Positions 22,707 through 23,129 of a stretch of 23,129 nt of DNA are shown here, piece by piece (position 1 is the first letter of the stretch; each line of letters starts with the position of its first letter). The stretch covers positions 1-23,129 of the forward strand of contig DASYMJ010000325.1 in NCBI GenBank assembly GCA_036009105.1. Direction: 5' to 3'. The notes under the pieces are model-generated. The model was not told the origin of the DNA, did no database searches, and saw nothing but the letters and a program-made list of their open reading frames with translations. The stretch is from JAFAVZ01 sp036009105 (GTDB lineage Bacteria > Acidobacteriota > Thermoanaerobaculia > Gp7-AA8). Made by a program: the position numbers and the translations under genes.

Positions 22707-23062
22707 CATTGCCGCGTGATGTTGATGTCGTGCCTCGTCACGACGTTGGCCAGGATCTCCACCGTGGCCGGCACGTCGCCTGTCTGATCGCCCGCCGCCT
22801 TCTGCAGGTCGATGGTGTACTTCGCCGGCGCGAGGTCGATGAAGAAGAAGCCGCGCGAGTCGAGGTCGACGGTGAAGAGCAGCCGCGACTTCGCCTCGTC
22901 GTACACCAGCACCTTCCTCGCCGCGAACTCCGAGGGCCGCGGCGCCGGGGTGATGGTGACCAGACCCGAGAGCCGGCCGTGGAGGGTGGGGGTGGGGTCG
23001 GTGGGGCTCTCCCCTTTGCAGGCGAGCATCAGAACGAAGAGCAGGAACGCGAAGCGTCGCAC
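22706..23062 (-). CDS. Small lipoprotein with transthyretin/carboxypeptidase-regulatory-like domain
   Basis: 118 residues from GTG at 23062. An ATG at 23110 is in frame but lies within the family A palindrome and would prefix a repeat-derived peptide to the signal sequence, so I reject it. The start MRRFAFLLFVLMLACKGE has a lipobox with Cys15. After a Thr/Pro-rich spacer, residues about 30-118 form a beta-sandwich-like domain: GRLSGLVTITP, RKVLVYDEAKSRLLFTVDLDSRGFFFIDLAPAKYTIDL, VTRHDINI. The order (variable strand, G-x-F-x-I-x-L-x-P-x-x-Y-T-I) is that of carboxypeptidase regulatory / Cna-B-like domains. It is probably anchored at the outer membrane, periplasm or surface. The function is unknown and no enzymatic residues are seen. 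Confidence 0.75.
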   Translation of the reverse strand: MRRFAFLLFVLMLACKGESPTDPTPTLHGRLSGLVTITPAPRPSEFAARKVLVYDEAKSRLLFTVDLDSRGFFFIDLAPAKYTIDLQKAAGDQTGDVPATVEILANVVTRHDINITRQ

Positions 23063-23073
23063 ACCGGGAGTGT

Positions 23074-23129
23074 AAACGTGGGGCCGGCTCTCCAGCCGGC
23101 CCGTCATCAACGGATTGCTGGGCCGGCTG
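23074..23129. repeat. Family A palindrome, truncated by the window end
   Basis: AAACGTGGGGCCGGCT begins a first GGGCCGGCT/AGCCGGCCC hairpin. A loop GTCATCAACGGATTGCT follows, and then the second hairpin starts (GGGCCGGCTG) as the window stops. The loop shares CATCAACGGAT with the copy at 11750-11825, showing that the spacers are also related by descent. It lies just upstream of the lipoprotein gene. Confidence 0.88.

Noticed and set aside
23063..23110. ATG start at 23110 for the small lipoprotein
   Set aside because: The added residues (TGRLESRPHVYTPG) are translated from the family A palindrome and would bury the signal peptide and lipobox.

Overview
The window is a GC-rich, densely coding chromosomal segment from a Gram-negative (diderm) bacterium. 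I infer the envelope type from an OmpW-like beta-barrel, a PagL-like lipid A deacylase, two lipoproteins and a periplasmic murein transglycosylase. The gene mix (PknB-type kinase with one membrane helix, S9 peptidase with a TolB-like propeller, penicillin acylase family hydrolase, SWIB protein, many dispersed palindromes) suggests Acidobacteriota or a relative. That placement is inference. I see no rRNA, tRNA, CRISPR array, transposase or phage gene.

Layout. 1-4614 is a minus-strand block: a truncated saccharopine-dehydrogenase-like reductase, a Ser/Thr kinase, an S9 peptidase and an outer-membrane barrel. 4678-11749 is on the plus strand: a penicillin acylase family hydrolase, a two-gene membrane module (DUF4062 protein and coiled-coil protein), glnS behind what looks like a complete transcription attenuator (promoter, 19-codon leader peptide, antiterminator, terminator), a secreted Cache-like protein and a small zinc-ribbon protein. 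11829-15360 is on the minus strand: an MltF-like transglycosylase overlapping a fused class II aldolase/short-chain dehydrogenase (rhamnose-type). 15513-20809 is a tightly overlapping plus-strand operon for tyrosine/homogentisate breakdown: hpd, hmgA, an unrecognised conserved-looking gene, fahA and then gluQ. 20760-21835 (minus) holds a PagL-like protein coupled to a DUF2007 membrane protein. The end has a YjdJ-like acetyltransferase, a SWIB protein with a clear terminator, and a small lipoprotein.

Three families of palindromic repeats are scattered through the window. Family A is built from GGGCCGGCT...AGCCGGCCC hairpins (453, 11750, 13103, 23074). Family B is bounded by TGTCATCCTGAG/CTCAGGATGACA (3915, 18048). 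Family C is built from GGTTGCTGGTTACTGG-like units (1968, 15378). Most copies lie at gene ends or between genes. One family A copy and one family B copy lie inside open reading frames without breaking the frame, so they appear as extra peptide segments in two enzymes or enzyme-like proteins. These in-frame palindromes, the glnS attenuator, the DUF4062/coiled-coil pair and the unknown gene in the tyrosine operon are the points most worth following up.
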